Source of the DNA: Beverwykella pulmonaria
Lineage: Eukaryota; Ascomycota; Dothideomycetes; Pleosporales; Melanommataceae
Reading direction: 5' to 3'
Assembly (NCBI GenBank): GCA_001599595.1
Contig: BCHH01000003.1
Coordinates: 4,497,919 to 4,561,918 of the forward strand
Length of the DNA: 64,000 bases
Part shown: piece by piece, positions 22,784 through 35,001 of the stretch
How the letters are laid out: each line of letters opens with the position of its first letter
How positions within the stretch are numbered: the stretch's first letter is position 1
The notes under the pieces: generated by a model
Seen by the model: the letters and a program-made list of their open reading frames with translations, nothing else
The model's database searches: none
What the model was told of the DNA's origin: nothing
Made by a program: the position numbers and the translations under genes

Positions 22784-23529
22784 ATGACACTAACACGTAC
22801 TAACACCACCCAACGAAAAGACACAGGCGTCTCCTCACTCAGCCTAAACGACATTTCGAACAATCCTGACCTAGGTGTAAGCCTGACTTACCCCGCAGCT
22901 TCCAACGACTACCGCATTACAGCTGCAGTCATCCCACCCGGTAGTAAGTGGCACGCTGGCGCACACTGGCACGAAGAATATGAAGAAGTCATGAGAGTCA
23001 CGAAAGGACGCGCGAAGATCCGGCTTGGCAATGAATACAAGATTCTTACACCGGAGGATGGAGAGCTCATCATTCCGAAGTTCATGGTCCACGATGTGAT
23101 GAGAGCCGATATCGATGCGAAGCCTGGACAGGGCGATGATGAGGAATTATGGCTTGAGGAGAGGAGTGAGCCAGGTACGTGAGGCGTCATTATATTGTTG
23201 CCTGGAGAATATCTTGAGCTGACCATCCGTGAGTAGTCGATGGATCAAAAGAACTCTTCTTTCGACATATGTTCTCAGTTATGGAGGACCAGAAGAATTT
23301 TGGTTGGAAGTTTCCCTTGCAGTTAATGCTCACGATGGCGTATACAGATGGTTACCTGGTGATCGTTCCTGGGCCAGCGCGCTGGTATTTCACACATACC
23401 TTGTGGGTAATCGTGAAGTTTATGGCATTTTTAGTGGGGTTGAAGCCGTTCTACGACGAGTATACGCCTGCGAGGCTTAAGGGTATAGCAGAAAAATTGG
23501 AAGATGGAGGGAAGAAAAAAAAGACATGA
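22784..23529 (+). CDS. Cupin-domain protein
   Basis: Two exons (22784-23174, 23237-23529) encode 227 residues. The cupin core is visible: PPGSKWHAGAHWHEEYEEVM carries the HxH and Glu of cupin motif 1, and ELIIPKFMVHDVM holds the motif 2 His, with GRAKIRLGNEYKILTPEDG between them. Such beta-barrels bind one metal ion and range from isomerases to oxygenases and storage proteins, so the reaction cannot be named. The C-terminal third is hydrophobic and aromatic (WKFPLQLMLTMAYTDGYLV, then WYFTHTLWVIVKFMAFLVGL) and looks like two membrane-associated helices, unusual for a plain cupin. It ends in a lysine-rich tail. It lies downstream of the tyrosinase on the same strand, but no joint role is shown. 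Confidence 0.8.
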
Positions 23530-25123
23530 AACAGGACATGGATGAAGGCATGCACGAAGTTAGGAGGTCGTCGGACTTGAGTATGATGAAACAGTACGCG
23601 CAAATGAAATCTAAGGACATTCCACGTGATCGACTTGAAATCTAAACACAGCACATTTGAAAGCCGAAAGAAGCCCTTTTTAATGTGTGCAGTTATAAAT
23701 CTCAACACACCACCGACCTGTTGATTCACAAGGCATATACCCACAAGGTTGTGTATAGTATCGCGACGATGCAATCATTCGCAAGCGTCCAGGTAGTTTT
23801 TGGTAGAAAACCTGAGAATGGTTGATGAAGAGCAGGAAGGAATTGTTTCATGTAAATCTTGATTCCTGTGCACTAAAAGTATTCCTAATTAGTTTCACCT
23901 TTCCACCAACAAATGTTTCCACCTTTTGGTCTTCTTCGTTTAAATTGTGTAAGCTGGGGAGTGGAGGAAAGAGTGTCAAGATGTGTATTGTATGTGATGT
24001 ATGTACAGCTGATATATATATGACGGACTGATTAGTCAGTGGCATATCCACGTGACATTATGGTGTCCTCGGCTTACAAATTGTTATTGTTATTCTCTTA
24101 ATAGTGTTCTTTTACTTATGACCAATCTTTTCGCCACGATAGTATTCACCTTTCCTTTCTCGCAGTGTCGCACTCGCTATCTTTTCCGTTAATGCTCTGC
24201 CCAGTACAAATTTCAGCGTTACATCGAGAATTGCGATCTCTAACTTAGAATTCCTGTCCTTCTCACTTTACGTTGTGGCAAAATCACGCTCGCATTCGAG
24301 GAAGAGATAAAAGGAGGTGCCACTTGAGAATCAAATGCATGGATTGACATATAGTGTGAGTCGTACAGGATGACTACTCCATCTCATTATGTTGTGGAGT
24401 TGATATTTGAAGTCACGATCGGATGCAGTAATCAAGCTATTGTCCTGAGACTCGACACCGACTCAAGTGAGATGAGGGTCAACCCCGACTGTTCCAAGGT
24501 CCCCCACTGGGACAAAGGCCTGCCAGTTCGAAGAAAATTAATGAGATGTGTTAGTAGAGGCTATGTCCGTGGATAGCATATCAACACTGGGTGAAAGGAT
24601 TAGTCGAGGTAATTGCGAGCTTCAGATTCGAATTGCATGTTTCCTGATGCAGTTACTCCAAATCATGCCCCCTGTAATATTAAGACGGATTTTCAATTTC
24701 GCTGCGTCGTGCTATTCGGTATTTATTTGGCCTAGAGGACGCTTCTGCCTGAGCTTAGCCTAAGCTGTCTTAGCTTGCGACGCTCTTGTCGATAATTGAA
24801 CATCTCAACACGCCACACATCTCAAACTTCAATCTCGCACTGCATGATTCTGCCAACCGCCATCCATTGCTACCAGGCAACACGCTGGTGCCTCCAAAGG
24901 TCCTCTTACGTAGGGCACTGAATATAAATATAACGTGTTTCCGCGACTGTCAATGTCGATTCCCGCTCGCCGACTTTGGAGCTTCCCCACTCGGCTAAAG
25001 TCAGCTTCTTCTAATTATCACATTCCCAACTCACCATCTTTTCTGTCTCCTAGTATCTCTCACAGCATATACCGTTAAATTTTTACTTTTGCTAAAGAGC
25101 ACCGAGGAAGTGAGCTTCAAAAT
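23530..25123. other. Gene-free stretch with an LTR fragment
   Basis: Contains the repeat at 23961-24056 and a long AT-rich part. The frames at 24370-24763 lack motifs. The last 200 bases are the promoter of the DUF4246 gene. Confidence 0.4.
23961..24056. repeat. LTR fragment, partner of 57301-57396
   Basis: Aligns without gaps to 57301-57396 with 84 of 96 bases identical by my count; the last 33 (CGGACTGATTAGTCAGTGGC...CACGTGAC) are identical. The partner continues into a CCAACA end, so this is probably a truncated copy of the same retroelement end. Confidence 0.75.
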
Positions 25124-27400
25124 ATGCCCAAGTATCCAGGACTTGGCCTCCCGCTACGCGAAAATAATCAGGATGATTATGGCTTCTATCCAATTGGAGC
25201 ACATGGCAGCTGCTATGGTTCCGATTCTGACATACTACCTGTTCGCGAGCTTGCCATGATGAGTATCATGGACCGTCTCACCGACAAGGAGGATTGGCAC
25301 AAGAAAGTTTTCGATGATGAGATTGTGTCCAAGTGGCGGACGGAAGCCCTCTCGATTCGGGACGAGACACTTTGGAAGCTGGCGTTCAGTGGAAAATCGC
25401 AATTTTTTGAAAATAACGGCAGCGTGACTGTAAAAGATGACTTCTCCATCCGCCATGTAACGGCTTTAGAGGGTATCATGACAAGCAACACCTTTGATTG
25501 TGTGAGTTACTCATAGCCTAAGTTTCATTTAAGCTGATTGCAAATCAAAGTGTGTCAAAGAACTCCAGAGCAAGGCCAAATATTACGAGAAGATCGGCAT
25601 CATCCCAACTCTTGACGCATGCGCGGCTGTAGCCAAGTCAGATAAACTTGTCACTCCCGAGCTTCACCAATCTCTTCGAGACGCCTTCACCAAGCTTCAG
25701 GCGGATCACGCAGCCTCTCCGGATTGGCACCCGAGTTCCAACAACATGGTCCAGGATCTGGTTCATCCATCAATGTACCCTTTAGTCTATGGCCGCAGCA
25801 GGGTTATCAAGGAAGAACTTGTTGGAGTCGGCGATGCCATTGAGAAATGGGCCGGCAAGGGCGAAATTATTCCAAAGGACAACTTGAAATGGAACGAACA
25901 GAGAGACCGTTTCGGTTACGTAGGCTCTGGCACCGTGCCACCCCAATACTGGTCCGACACTTACCAGTGGCTGCCGGCGAACGTGGCTTTTCAAGCGGAC
26001 GGTACCGTTAAGTTTACTAGTTATATCAACAACTTGCACCCAACCAGATATCCTGACATCTACCATACCATCGAGAAGTTGATTGAGAGTGCCCTCCCTG
26101 CGTGGGATCAGTGTCTTGCTCTTGCCGCAGGGTACAACGAGATCGATGGTCCTGGACGTTGCGGATCCAGATTTGAGCAGCCAGGCAATGCTGAGTACGT
26201 ATTTCCAAGGTCTTCGATCTTTGACTTCAATATGTGCAGTGCTGAGATTCTTCAACAGTGACGAAAACCCCAACAACTGGATACCGTCGAATCCCCAGGA
26301 AGTAGCAGATGTGGAAGTTAAATGGGATGAGATCCAGAGTCGATATAGATACGAACCGGAGTACGATGATGAGACAGAAGTGAAGTGGAAAGTGCTGCGT
26401 AAACCTATTATTCCGGAGCCCACTTTTAAGGACGTTGATTACACCCCCGAGCCAGAGCAACGCCTCAAAAATAAGTTCGGAAAATCCGGCCTCCAAATTA
26501 TTGTAAAAATGGCATCCATTGAGCTCACACCTGAAAAACCAGAGTTCCCAGCAGGCGGATGGCACGTAAGTCTTATCCCAGTCCTTTATTTCTAGTATAA
26601 TCGTCGCTCACTAGTCCCCAACCAGATTGAAGGGCAAATGAATGAACATATTTGCGCCACGGCACTATACTACCTTGACAGCGATAATGTCTCTCCAAGC
26701 AATTTATCTTTCCGCATGCAGACATCAGCCTACATCAATGACGAGATTAGTGTGGGGCAGGATGCCTATCACTGGCTGGAGCAGATCTACGGAACAGGTC
26801 TTGGTAGCGGTAGCTCGCCATGCCTCCAGAACTATGGCAGTGTTGAGACCCATCAAGGGAGACTGCTTGCTTTCCCAAACGTTTTGTGAGTATATCGTTC
26901 ATGGATTGGGCTTTCATTGTCAATTTTGCATGTTTGCTGACGCCAGTCAAAGTCAACATAGAGTATCTCCGTTTAAATTAATTGACCCAACGAAACCCGG
27001 TCATCGGCGGTTCATCGCACTCTGGCTCGTAGACCCGACGAGGCGCATCATATCTACTGCTAACGTGCCGCCTCAGCAGCAGGACTGGTGGGTTGATTCG
27101 ATCTTCGGAGATACTCCTGAGTCTCGGAGTGAAGCCGTATCCAAGCTTCCAGCCGAGCTAGTATCTTTGTTGAGAGCGAAAGGGATGCGTTCGGATGTCT
27201 CTGGCTCGAATCCGGGAATATTGCCAGCGGAGTTGATGGAAATGGTGCGCGAACACTTCAACGCCGATACGACCACACTCCCGATGGGACTAGAGGAGGC
27301 GAAAGAGCATAGGGAAAAGCTTATGCAAGTAAGGAGTAAGTTTCTTCAGACTACTGAGGACGGGTGGCAGCAGCACTCATACAGCTTTTGCGAGCATTAA
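25124..27400 (+). CDS. DUF4246 family protein
   Basis: Five exons fit phase: 25124-25501, 25551-26194, 26247-26565, 26626-26885, 26947-27400; 684 residues. The family core is clear: PQYWSDTYQWLPANV, then FPAGGWHIEGQMNEHICATA and later HRVSPFKLIDPTKPGHRRFI and ALWLVDPTRRIISTANVPPQ. The WHIEGxxNEHIxATA segment, a later His and an Arg are arranged as in Fe(II)/2-oxoglutarate oxygenases, which DUF4246 is thought to resemble; activity is not established. The third exon start is the least certain boundary: the acceptor GCAG at 26239 breaks the frame, while GCTGAG at 26246 keeps it. No signal peptide. The gene stands alone. Confidence 0.85.
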
Positions 27401-28644
27401 AGCATAGGCGTTTTCACTCCTACACCATTGAACTTGAGCCACACCGCACCTCAAATCATGCGCTTGTTTCAATACCGCGTTTATTGCTTGTACATAAGAA
27501 CGAATTAAGAGCCGCAGTGGAATAGTTAGGTAAATAGTTCGAGACCCTTCGCAGGTTTCTTCAAAGCGTTTTTTGTTGCGTAGTTTGACCTGGAAAGAGA
27601 AATGCCGACTACTTCTCCATCGCCTCTCTCAACATGTATTGCGCCGTAGCAAAGAGCTACTTTGCGGAAATCTACCACCAGCACGGGTTGAAGGCTTGGG
27701 TGCATGGTACAGGGAACAGGTCTTGGTTTCTTTGTCAGCGGCTTGCTTCGTCATCAATCAACGCGGCATATATATGGGCATCCGAACACCACACCCATGG
27801 AGAAGATGGATGAAGCATACATCATTCAAACGGGGAATCACCATCAATCGAACCCCACCGGACACACGACCCTCACCCCAACGAGATCACGAACATTTCT
27901 TATATCTTTCATCACAGTTCTCTCTCTTTTTTGGTTTGGTAGCTAGATATAACGAAATTGCAGCGGTCTATTGCCAAACCTCACTTTGATTCTCCCTCCC
28001 TCAGTGCATTGCTGCTTCGGACATCGCATGGCTGCGAGTCGCCCTCCTACCCTTGTGATATTTCTATATCACACACCTTCCCTCCACTGCAGTATGACAG
28101 TCAAAGTTGGTTTAAGATTCTCTAGACTCACTACTGTATAGCCGCTACGTCTGACCGAAAGATTCCCTATTGTGAAGAATGAGCGTTTTCTATTTCTCGT
28201 GAGTGGCCTTCCAACAATTGTGAAAATTAATATTCTTCATATTGTGCGTATATTTTCAATGTAGTATCAGTTGGTCGAATTCTCAACTAGAAAGAAAGAA
28301 TGAGGATTCAATATGTTATCATGAACGGCGTTGGAAGAATCGGACGGAATTCATCTCTCGATTCAACCCCTGCAGAGGCACTGTGAATTCCAAGGTTATT
28401 TGTGGCGTTCCTGCAACACCCGAAAACGCCCCCAGCGGCAACTCCATGCATGAAAAGCCAAAAGCGGGCAAGCGATCATCATTGACAGTATGGATTCTCC
28501 TGACGTGGGATAGCGAATACGAGTCTAAAACCTCTACCCTTGTATCTACCGGTCAGGACGCAGGTTTCGGGCTATGTATTTTAGTTTGCGGCCCGCCTCT
28601 ATGAACTCTTCGTCAGTCTGTCGGTTTATACTATCCCCACAACC
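27401..28644. other. Intergenic spacer
   Basis: 1.2 kb without a recognisable gene. Frames at 27573-27989 and 28242-28604 show no motif. A 12-residue look-alike of the dehydrogenase NGxGRIGR loop near 28322 is followed by unrelated sequence. Confidence 0.4.
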
Positions 28645-29484
28645 ATGATATCCTGTACAGGTTTCCCCCAGCCATTGTGTCTGCTTTTCGTTTCTATTAT
28701 CGCCTTCATCGTACCAATCGCAAAGGCCCAAATCGGCACGATAACCCAAGATCTCACTACCCTCTCCGCCTTCCCGCTCCAGAAAGCATGCGCGCAAAGT
28801 TGTTTTGTGAACACTGGATTCTGCCCCAGCGATGTGCTCGGAATTGAGATCGGCTGTGCAGTCCACACAGATTGCTTTGACAGCGGTTGGCAAGCCAAAA
28901 ACGACTGCTATTGTCGGCAGGATTTGCAAGGCGCAGCTCTAGGCTTTCTGTCTAGCTGTGTCACTAAATCGTGCCGGCAAGGCGACGTTGCGATCGATGC
29001 GTCTACCGCGGGGAGCCTGTATGCGCAGTATTGTTCTCAGAAAGGATACCCACCTCCGGCTTCGCCAGCTGCTATACCGGCAACAATAACAAGCTCAAAT
29101 AGTTTGAGTAGGTCAACGGCTGAGGGCGTTGCTGGTCCAACAGGATCCTCAACATCAAACATTTCGTCCTCGCAATCATCCAAGCTTTCCACTCAGGCGA
29201 TCATTGGAATAGCTGTTGGAGGAATAATTGGGCTGCTCCTTCTTGTGTATGCGATCAACAACTGCTTGGGAAGGAAAAAGGCTTCATACCCACAATATCC
29301 ACCTTATCCGCCTCCAACCAGTCAACAGCCCGTGTTCCCACCGAATCCCTACCACGAGCCTTATTACCCAACGCCACACGCCGGATCGGAGGTATCGCCA
29401 GATGATTCAGTGTCGATGGTTTCAGGGATGCCGAGACCAGCACCCACGCTCGTGTCTGCTGCGCCGGGTTATGGCCCAAGATAG
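28645..29484 (+). CDS. Cysteine-rich single-pass surface protein
   Basis: One 279-residue frame starting at an ATG. A signal peptide with LCLLFVSIIAFIVPIAKAQ is followed by about 110 extracellular residues holding some eleven cysteines (CAQSCFVNTGFCPSD, GCAVHTDCFDSGW, DCYCRQ, SSCVTKSC). The pattern resembles CFEM-like fungal surface modules but does not match the eight-cysteine spacing exactly. Next comes a Ser/Thr-rich stalk likely to be O-glycosylated, a membrane helix (AIIGIAVGGIIGLLLLVYAI), a short Cys/Lys stop-transfer and a proline- and tyrosine-rich cytosolic tail (YPQYPPYPPPTSQQP). The layout is that of a cell-wall or stress sensor. A role in haem or surface binding is possible but unproven. 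Confidence 0.75.
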   Translation: MISCTGFPQPLCLLFVSIIAFIVPIAKAQIGTITQDLTTLSAFPLQKACAQSCFVNTGFCPSDVLGIEIGCAVHTDCFDSGWQAKNDCYCRQDLQGAALGFLSSCVTKSCRQGDVAIDASTAGSLYAQYCSQKGYPPPASPAAIPATITSSNSLSRSTAEGVAGPTGSSTSNISSSQSSKLSTQAIIGIAVGGIIGLLLLVYAINNCLGRKKASYPQYPPYPPPTSQQPVFPPNPYHEPYYPTPHAGSEVSPDDSVSMVSGMPRPAPTLVSAAPGYGPR

Positions 29485-29646
29485 TAGATGCTTAATGTCG
29501 ACGAATATGTTACAGATCCTTCAGAATTATTCTTTTTAGTACGAACGTGTGGTAATTTCTTGTGTTGCGTGTATTATAGTACCAATATCTCTGTCTTTTT
29601 CAAATGCGTACAGTACTAGTAACTGAAGAAACGTACACACTATACT

Positions 29647-31556
29647 TCAACCCCACTCTTGCACACGGGGCGGCTTTGTCAGATAACCCAAGTACTTCCT
29701 TGCCTGAGTCTCATATGGTTCCATATCTAAGTTCGGAAACTCTTTCAGCGCATCCAGTCTTTCCACCATCAATAACTCAATGTCTTCACGTCCGGGATGA
29801 CTTTTTGGTTCGACCCCACGCGTCCTCGCCTGTAGATACACATGCCAAGCACTGACGCACGCCAACAGAAATTCGACCTGTGCAGTCATGCATCCATCCT
29901 GGCAACGAAGGACATTCTCTCGCGCCGCTTCACCGTACTCTAGGGCTTGAATCGCGTGCATTCTTCGTTCAGCACCATCGCGAGCTCGCATGGATAGCCC
30001 AAGCGAGGTCTCCATTAGCTTCTGACATAGGCGCGAGACTTGCTTGGGTGAAGATGTGGGGCTACTCTTGAGGTAGAAAAGCGCCTTTGTGAAATAATGT
30101 CGGGCTTGCTTCAGGTTATCTACTGTGATGCGGTCAGGAGGTACTTTGAGGTGCGAGTTTCCCAAGTTTATGAGTTCTGTGATTTCTGATGTCGTTGCTC
30201 GTGACAGGGGTTGAGACGGTCGCTGCGTATCTTGCTCAAAGGTTTGTTGCTTCAATCTTCTGATAAAGTCTGGAGAAGGTTCATCTGCACGCCGGTCAAG
30301 AAATCAGCCATAACTTCATATTGTAGACCTAATTATACGAGATGTGTGTCAGACGTACACTCCTTTGTCCTCAGATTCTCTACACACGCCTTCACCTTTC
30401 CCTTGGTTCCTCGTTCCCTCAAGTACGTTGATGCCGCCGCTCGAATGAGGTCCTGCTGCTCGAATTCCGCTAGCCCCACATTCTCTAGTCCATGCTCAAC
30501 ATTGAACCGAAAGCAGCGATCCTTTTCCACGTGATCACGCCAGCGTCCCAAAAACTGTTGATTAGTGCTCTCCGTCTCTGTCGCCTCTTTCTGTAGCGTC
30601 TGCACAAGGTTCTTCAGCCCTTTTTCCGAGACACTCCGGACTCCTGGGTGGCCAGTGCCGATCGAAATGAAGCATTTCACAAGTGGTTGCAAATGTCCCG
30701 TGTCTTCGCACCAAAGGTCAGCTGCTTCCTCTTCGACTTCCACAATAGGGTTGTTGGCCCCGATGGCGCCGTCCACAAACTTGCTACCGTCGATGGCGAT
30801 GTCTGAGAAGTAGGTTGGGGCGGCGGAAGTCGCAAGTGCGGCTTCGAGAATTGTTGGATGGAAATCCGAGCCTGCTGGGAGACGGTAGCTCCGCAGACGG
30901 GTGATGGTGTTCGTCTTCTGAAATTTTGTGCAGACGAAACTGGAAGGTTAGATGTGAAGACGGGATTAGCTATGACCAAGAAACTCACACTCTACACCGC
31001 GGTCTCGTCCTAGTTTCGAGCTTCTCGTCGAGAGCGATGCCACGCATTTTCAGAACCTGCGAAATGGCATCTTCAAGTGCCTTGGACGAGAATCTCGGCT
31101 TAACGCCCCCCAAGACGCCTATGAAAGAACGGCTAGTTTTCTTCTCAAAAACATGCTTCATCATCTTGCTGTATGCATCTATACATTCCTCGACGGACAT
31201 CTCAAGCCTGCCCAGCATAATGGCGATGAGTCTGAGATCACAGCATTAACATGGCTCAACCCTGTCAGAATCAGACGTAACATTTCATACCCTCCTGTAC
31301 TCGTGCCACCGATCAAGTCAAAGATTTCGCACGGTTTCCGTGGCTTCAGGCCTGCCTCTTCGCGCTCATGGTTCAGTCGATTCATGATGCTCTGCAGAAT
31401 GTAAAGAGTCGCGAGGCCCCGAACACCGCCGCCGTCCAAGGACAACAGGCAGTAGCCTGTATTGTCAAATGTGTGACCGTCGCTAGTTTGAACTTCAGAC
31501 AGCGATGTCGTTGAAGGTAGTGGGCTCTGTGCGTTATTACTCTGCGCTTCCGCCAT
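29647..31556 (-). CDS. Patatin-like phospholipase
   Basis: Four exons (31556-31291, 31231-30989, 30939-30359, 30284-29647) give 575 residues with every junction in phase. The catalytic elements of the patatin fold are all present: oxyanion loop DGGGVRG at about residues 41-47, nucleophile elbow GGTSTGG with Ser near 86 (exon 1 ends inside it), and DGAIGANNP carrying the catalytic Asp. The Ser-Asp dyad should hydrolyse acyl esters of phospholipids or neutral lipids in the cytosol. The C-terminal 200 residues are helical and repeat-like (QARHYFTKALFYLKSS, MHAIQALEYGEAARENVL) and may be a degenerate TPR region. Large fungal patatin proteins of this kind often act with NLR-like receptors; here no NB-ARC domain follows, so that link is only a possibility. 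Confidence 0.9.
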
Positions 31557-33756
31557 GTCGTCTTCGTGCCCTTGCGGAAGTGGTTCGATGTGAAGGAGTT
31601 GCAGGCATTGTGGGATTTGGTGCTCATTAAACCGGGGTTCGGATTACCTTGCAGCCTTGCGGAGTTCAGCTGATGCTAGCCCCATGCATAGCTGCAGCTG
31701 CATCACACATTCAAAGATGCAACTAGCGAATCATAGAATAACAATAATAACAGGGGTGAAAACGGACCGCGGGACTGGAAGCGAGAAGCGGGATCCAACG
31801 GGACTGTACGGAGACCAAAATAGAATCACAAAATGATGATGGAATAGTGAGAGAAGCAACCCAGTAGAAAATCTCGATATACATTTATGGAATGAGCGAT
31901 GAAAGTAAAATTGATGATTTGAATGAAAGCATGAATACACGAGATAGGTGTTCGCTCATAGACTGCAGTTCACAACTTCCAGAGAACACGTGCAAGACAG
32001 CGAAAGGACTAGCATTAGACTACCGAGGTCTACTAACAGCGGTTTACAAAGCGCTTGAGAATCGTCTTAAAATATAGTGCAGCTGCCTCTTCGTGTCATT
32101 CAATTCGCCCCCTTGCCCGAATACCGTCCTGCTCCTTGATCTCGGCATCAGCCTCCAACCTCGCTTTCTCTCTCCTAGCTTCTCGCATCCTCTTCACTAA
32201 GGTTGCCACCTGCTCTTCCATATTTTCTAGCGTCTCTGTCACTATAACCAGCTTCCCCTACTTACTCATCCTGTCCCAATAGACATGGTTCTCCCTAGCA
32301 TGTAAGTTTTTTTTCGGCTGTGTTGTGGTTGTAAAGTTGGGCTTTTGCCCTACTGGTGGTGCTCGCTTGCGAGATTCATAGATGTAAGGATCATTGTGTA
32401 CGTGAGCCAGAGCGCCCAGATGGCTGTTCTAGAGTTGAGACAGAAGGTGTAGCCTCTCTACCATTATTTTGTCGTACCGATGTGAATGGCGAGATGCGAA
32501 GCATCGTCGCGGTGACCACTCCTCACACTGCTATAGAAATGACAGATCTGAAACTACAAGGTTGGTATCAGGAGGCTGGTATACTATATACCTCTATTCT
32601 AAAATATACTTGCATCGATCTTTGAAGTGTCGTACAATAGTAGAAGGGAGATGAAACGCGAGTGGATGATATCTCTGAACGATGCCAACCTATGAGTAAT
32701 ATTGGTGCAACAGAAAATTGAGGAACTAGATTGATTGATTGATTGTCGTTTGCGAGAGCCCTGGTCTTGTTAACTAGCTAGCGCTCTCTGGATGGCTCCA
32801 CTTTGAAGTAACTCTAGTTTCACCTGTGTATCAAGGGGTTCGACTTGAACAGGTAACATACTGAAGCCGCTTTTGAAGCGACACGCTCCTAAATCACCTA
32901 AATCGTCACACAATCAAATAAACAATCAAATAAATTATCATGGTTAAGCCTCGAAGTCTGTGAGCAAAATTTCTCTACCAACCGAATGCGCCTTACATAT
33001 CTGCAACTGCACCACTTCGGTCTCGTCTACTTCCTATCCAGAATTTCGGCACTGGAGGTGAAAGGTGCCTCCTGTGATGACATCAGGCCTGACCTTGTGA
33101 CGGGCACGCTAGCTCACCGTAGAGCCGATGCCAAGCCTCTTATGAACACGACAACCCACTCGCTTGCCTTTCTCTCATTTGCTGCTCTCAAAATTCACCC
33201 CAGGCAGGAACTTCTGACCTCCGACTCAACCTATCAATCTAGTATGCGCATTGGCCGACTAAGTCTTCTATCAGGTATGTCCTTCTCTTAGGCATTTGAA
33301 TATAGTGAGGCTTGGATCCTTTGCGCCTTTAAGCATTGATTTCACTGTTCTAACCCGCAAGTGAAGTTCTATTCTACTCCTACTTGAGCGACACGGTTTT
33401 CAAACGGTTGAAAGCCTGTCTCTTCAAGGTATAGCCTTGCAAAGAAGACTGGTCAGCTCCCTGCATCCGCTAATGTGCGCAATAGAAGTCAAAGTAAGCA
33501 TGAGGTTGTATAGTTCCCCAGATTCCAATAAACGCGACGCTGACAGTAGGCATTTAATCGAATCCATTTGATTATATAGCTCGAGCAGCTAATATGCGTT
33601 TTATATGCCTGCTGCTCCTCTCACCACCATTGTCCGGTCAGTCATTTTCGGGGTCCGTTCTTTCTTATTTGCGTAAAGGATCATGGACCAGGGAATTCTC
33701 CTCTCCATTAATCTTATTTCAACCTGCAGCGGAAGACATTAGTCTTATCTCGATGC
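31557..33756. other. Gene-free 2.2-kb stretch
   Basis: No recognised gene. On the minus strand, 32110-32255 encodes a coiled-coil-like segment (EEQVATLVKRMREARREKAR) with no start, perhaps the tail of a dead transposase. The rest is AT-rich with short random frames. Confidence 0.35.
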
Positions 33757-35001
33757 CTACGGCTTATTGCGCCAGGCCTCAGTCAAAAACTCCTCGGCAT
33801 GAGTAAACTTGTAGTCTGGAAGCAGCCGATTCCACTCATCTGAGACCTTCAAAGCCCCGGCAGAGATACCCAACAGCATTCCAGCAAGCAGGCTTTTCGA
33901 TAACATGCCAATCTGCTCGGGTGGAATGGAGGGGTGATCGACCCTGGGCAGCCACGAGGCATCCACCACTCCAGCATTAAGATCATCGGCCTTTAGCCTC
34001 TCAATGGCGAAGGGCCCGCCTAATAAGGTTTAATTAGCATACATTTGTGGAAATGAAAGCGGAGGACAGAAGGACGCACCGCGTATTTTTTCGCCTAGAG
34101 TAATAAGTTCCTTGATCGAAAGCTCGTCACCTTTGATGCCACCGACGAGAGGCCACTCGCCTTCGTACTCAACGGCTCTGGCCACTACGTTGGTGAGATC
34201 TTGCACAGTAGTGAGAGTGATGCGGTCATCGTCACTACCATCTAATATAAGGGCCCGGCGTTTGTTGAAGTCAATTTGGTTTTGAAAGGGGTGGATGTGT
34301 TTTGAGGATTTGAAAGGAGCCGTGAAGTAATTCACGAACATTCCTGGCTGAAAGAGCGTGTACTCGAGAATCTATGGATGAGTAGTCTATTAGCCGTTTT
34401 GTTGAAATTTAATTTGATGCCTCAGCTTACCTTCTTGTCCTTGTTCAGCTCGTGAAGGTAATCTCGTATCTCGCCCTTACCAGAATACCAGGACATGTAC
34501 TCAAAGCTGGATCTTCAAACATAAGTAAGTCAAAACCGCATTTTCTCAGGATTTGGATAGCTTACGTGGCCCATTCGCTGGGAGCAAAGCGCTCTACGCC
34601 AGCTTGAATTGCAGCATCGATGAGGTTCTTCTGGGCTACATTCCCCTTATCCGACTGCGTGGTGATGAAAGAGAGCACAGTGTTGATTCCTTGTAGGATC
34701 TCTGCCAGCTGCTTTGGATCTTCATAGTTTGCCTTGACCCAAGTTATGCTTGTTGTGGGCCCTTCAACGGGAACATCCTGTGTATGTTAGTGGACCGTAA
34801 CGACACATCATGGTGGAGCAAGGAACAATATTCGAACCTTTCTGGACAAGAGAAGGATCTCGTGCTTCTTGGTAGCAACGAGGACATCAACAACCTCTTG
34901 GGCAACGTCTATTGAGGCACCAGTAAGCTTGAAAGTTAGGCGTACATACACCAATGGGAAAGCGTACTGCCAGAGCCGCCGGCGATTGCAATCTTGACCA
35001 T
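33757..35001 (-). CDS. NmrA-like / isoflavone-reductase-type protein
   Basis: Six exons (35001-34968, 34908-34838, 34777-34566, 34512-34431, 34371-34080, 34019-33757) encode 317 residues. The N-terminus MVKIAIAGGSGN followed by VAQEVVDVL is the NAD(P)-binding turn of atypical short-chain reductases. Downstream are SRKDVPVEG, FITTQSDKGNVAQKNLIDAA, RFAPSEWAT, then FQPGMFVNYF and DGSDDDRITLTTVQDLTNVV, all standard for the NmrA/PCBER group. Members are either reductases of phenolic or alkaloid substrates or redox sensors. The catalytic Lys expected of true reductases may be the YSGKGEIRDYL lysine. It ends tail-to-head upstream of a Zn2Cys6 gene on the same strand (gap 411 bases), as in secondary-metabolite loci. 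Confidence 0.88.

Noticed and set aside
28322..28360. NGVGRIGRN stretch resembling the glyceraldehyde-3-phosphate dehydrogenase cofactor loop
   Set aside because: Only about 12 residues match, followed by stops and unrelated sequence; chance similarity.
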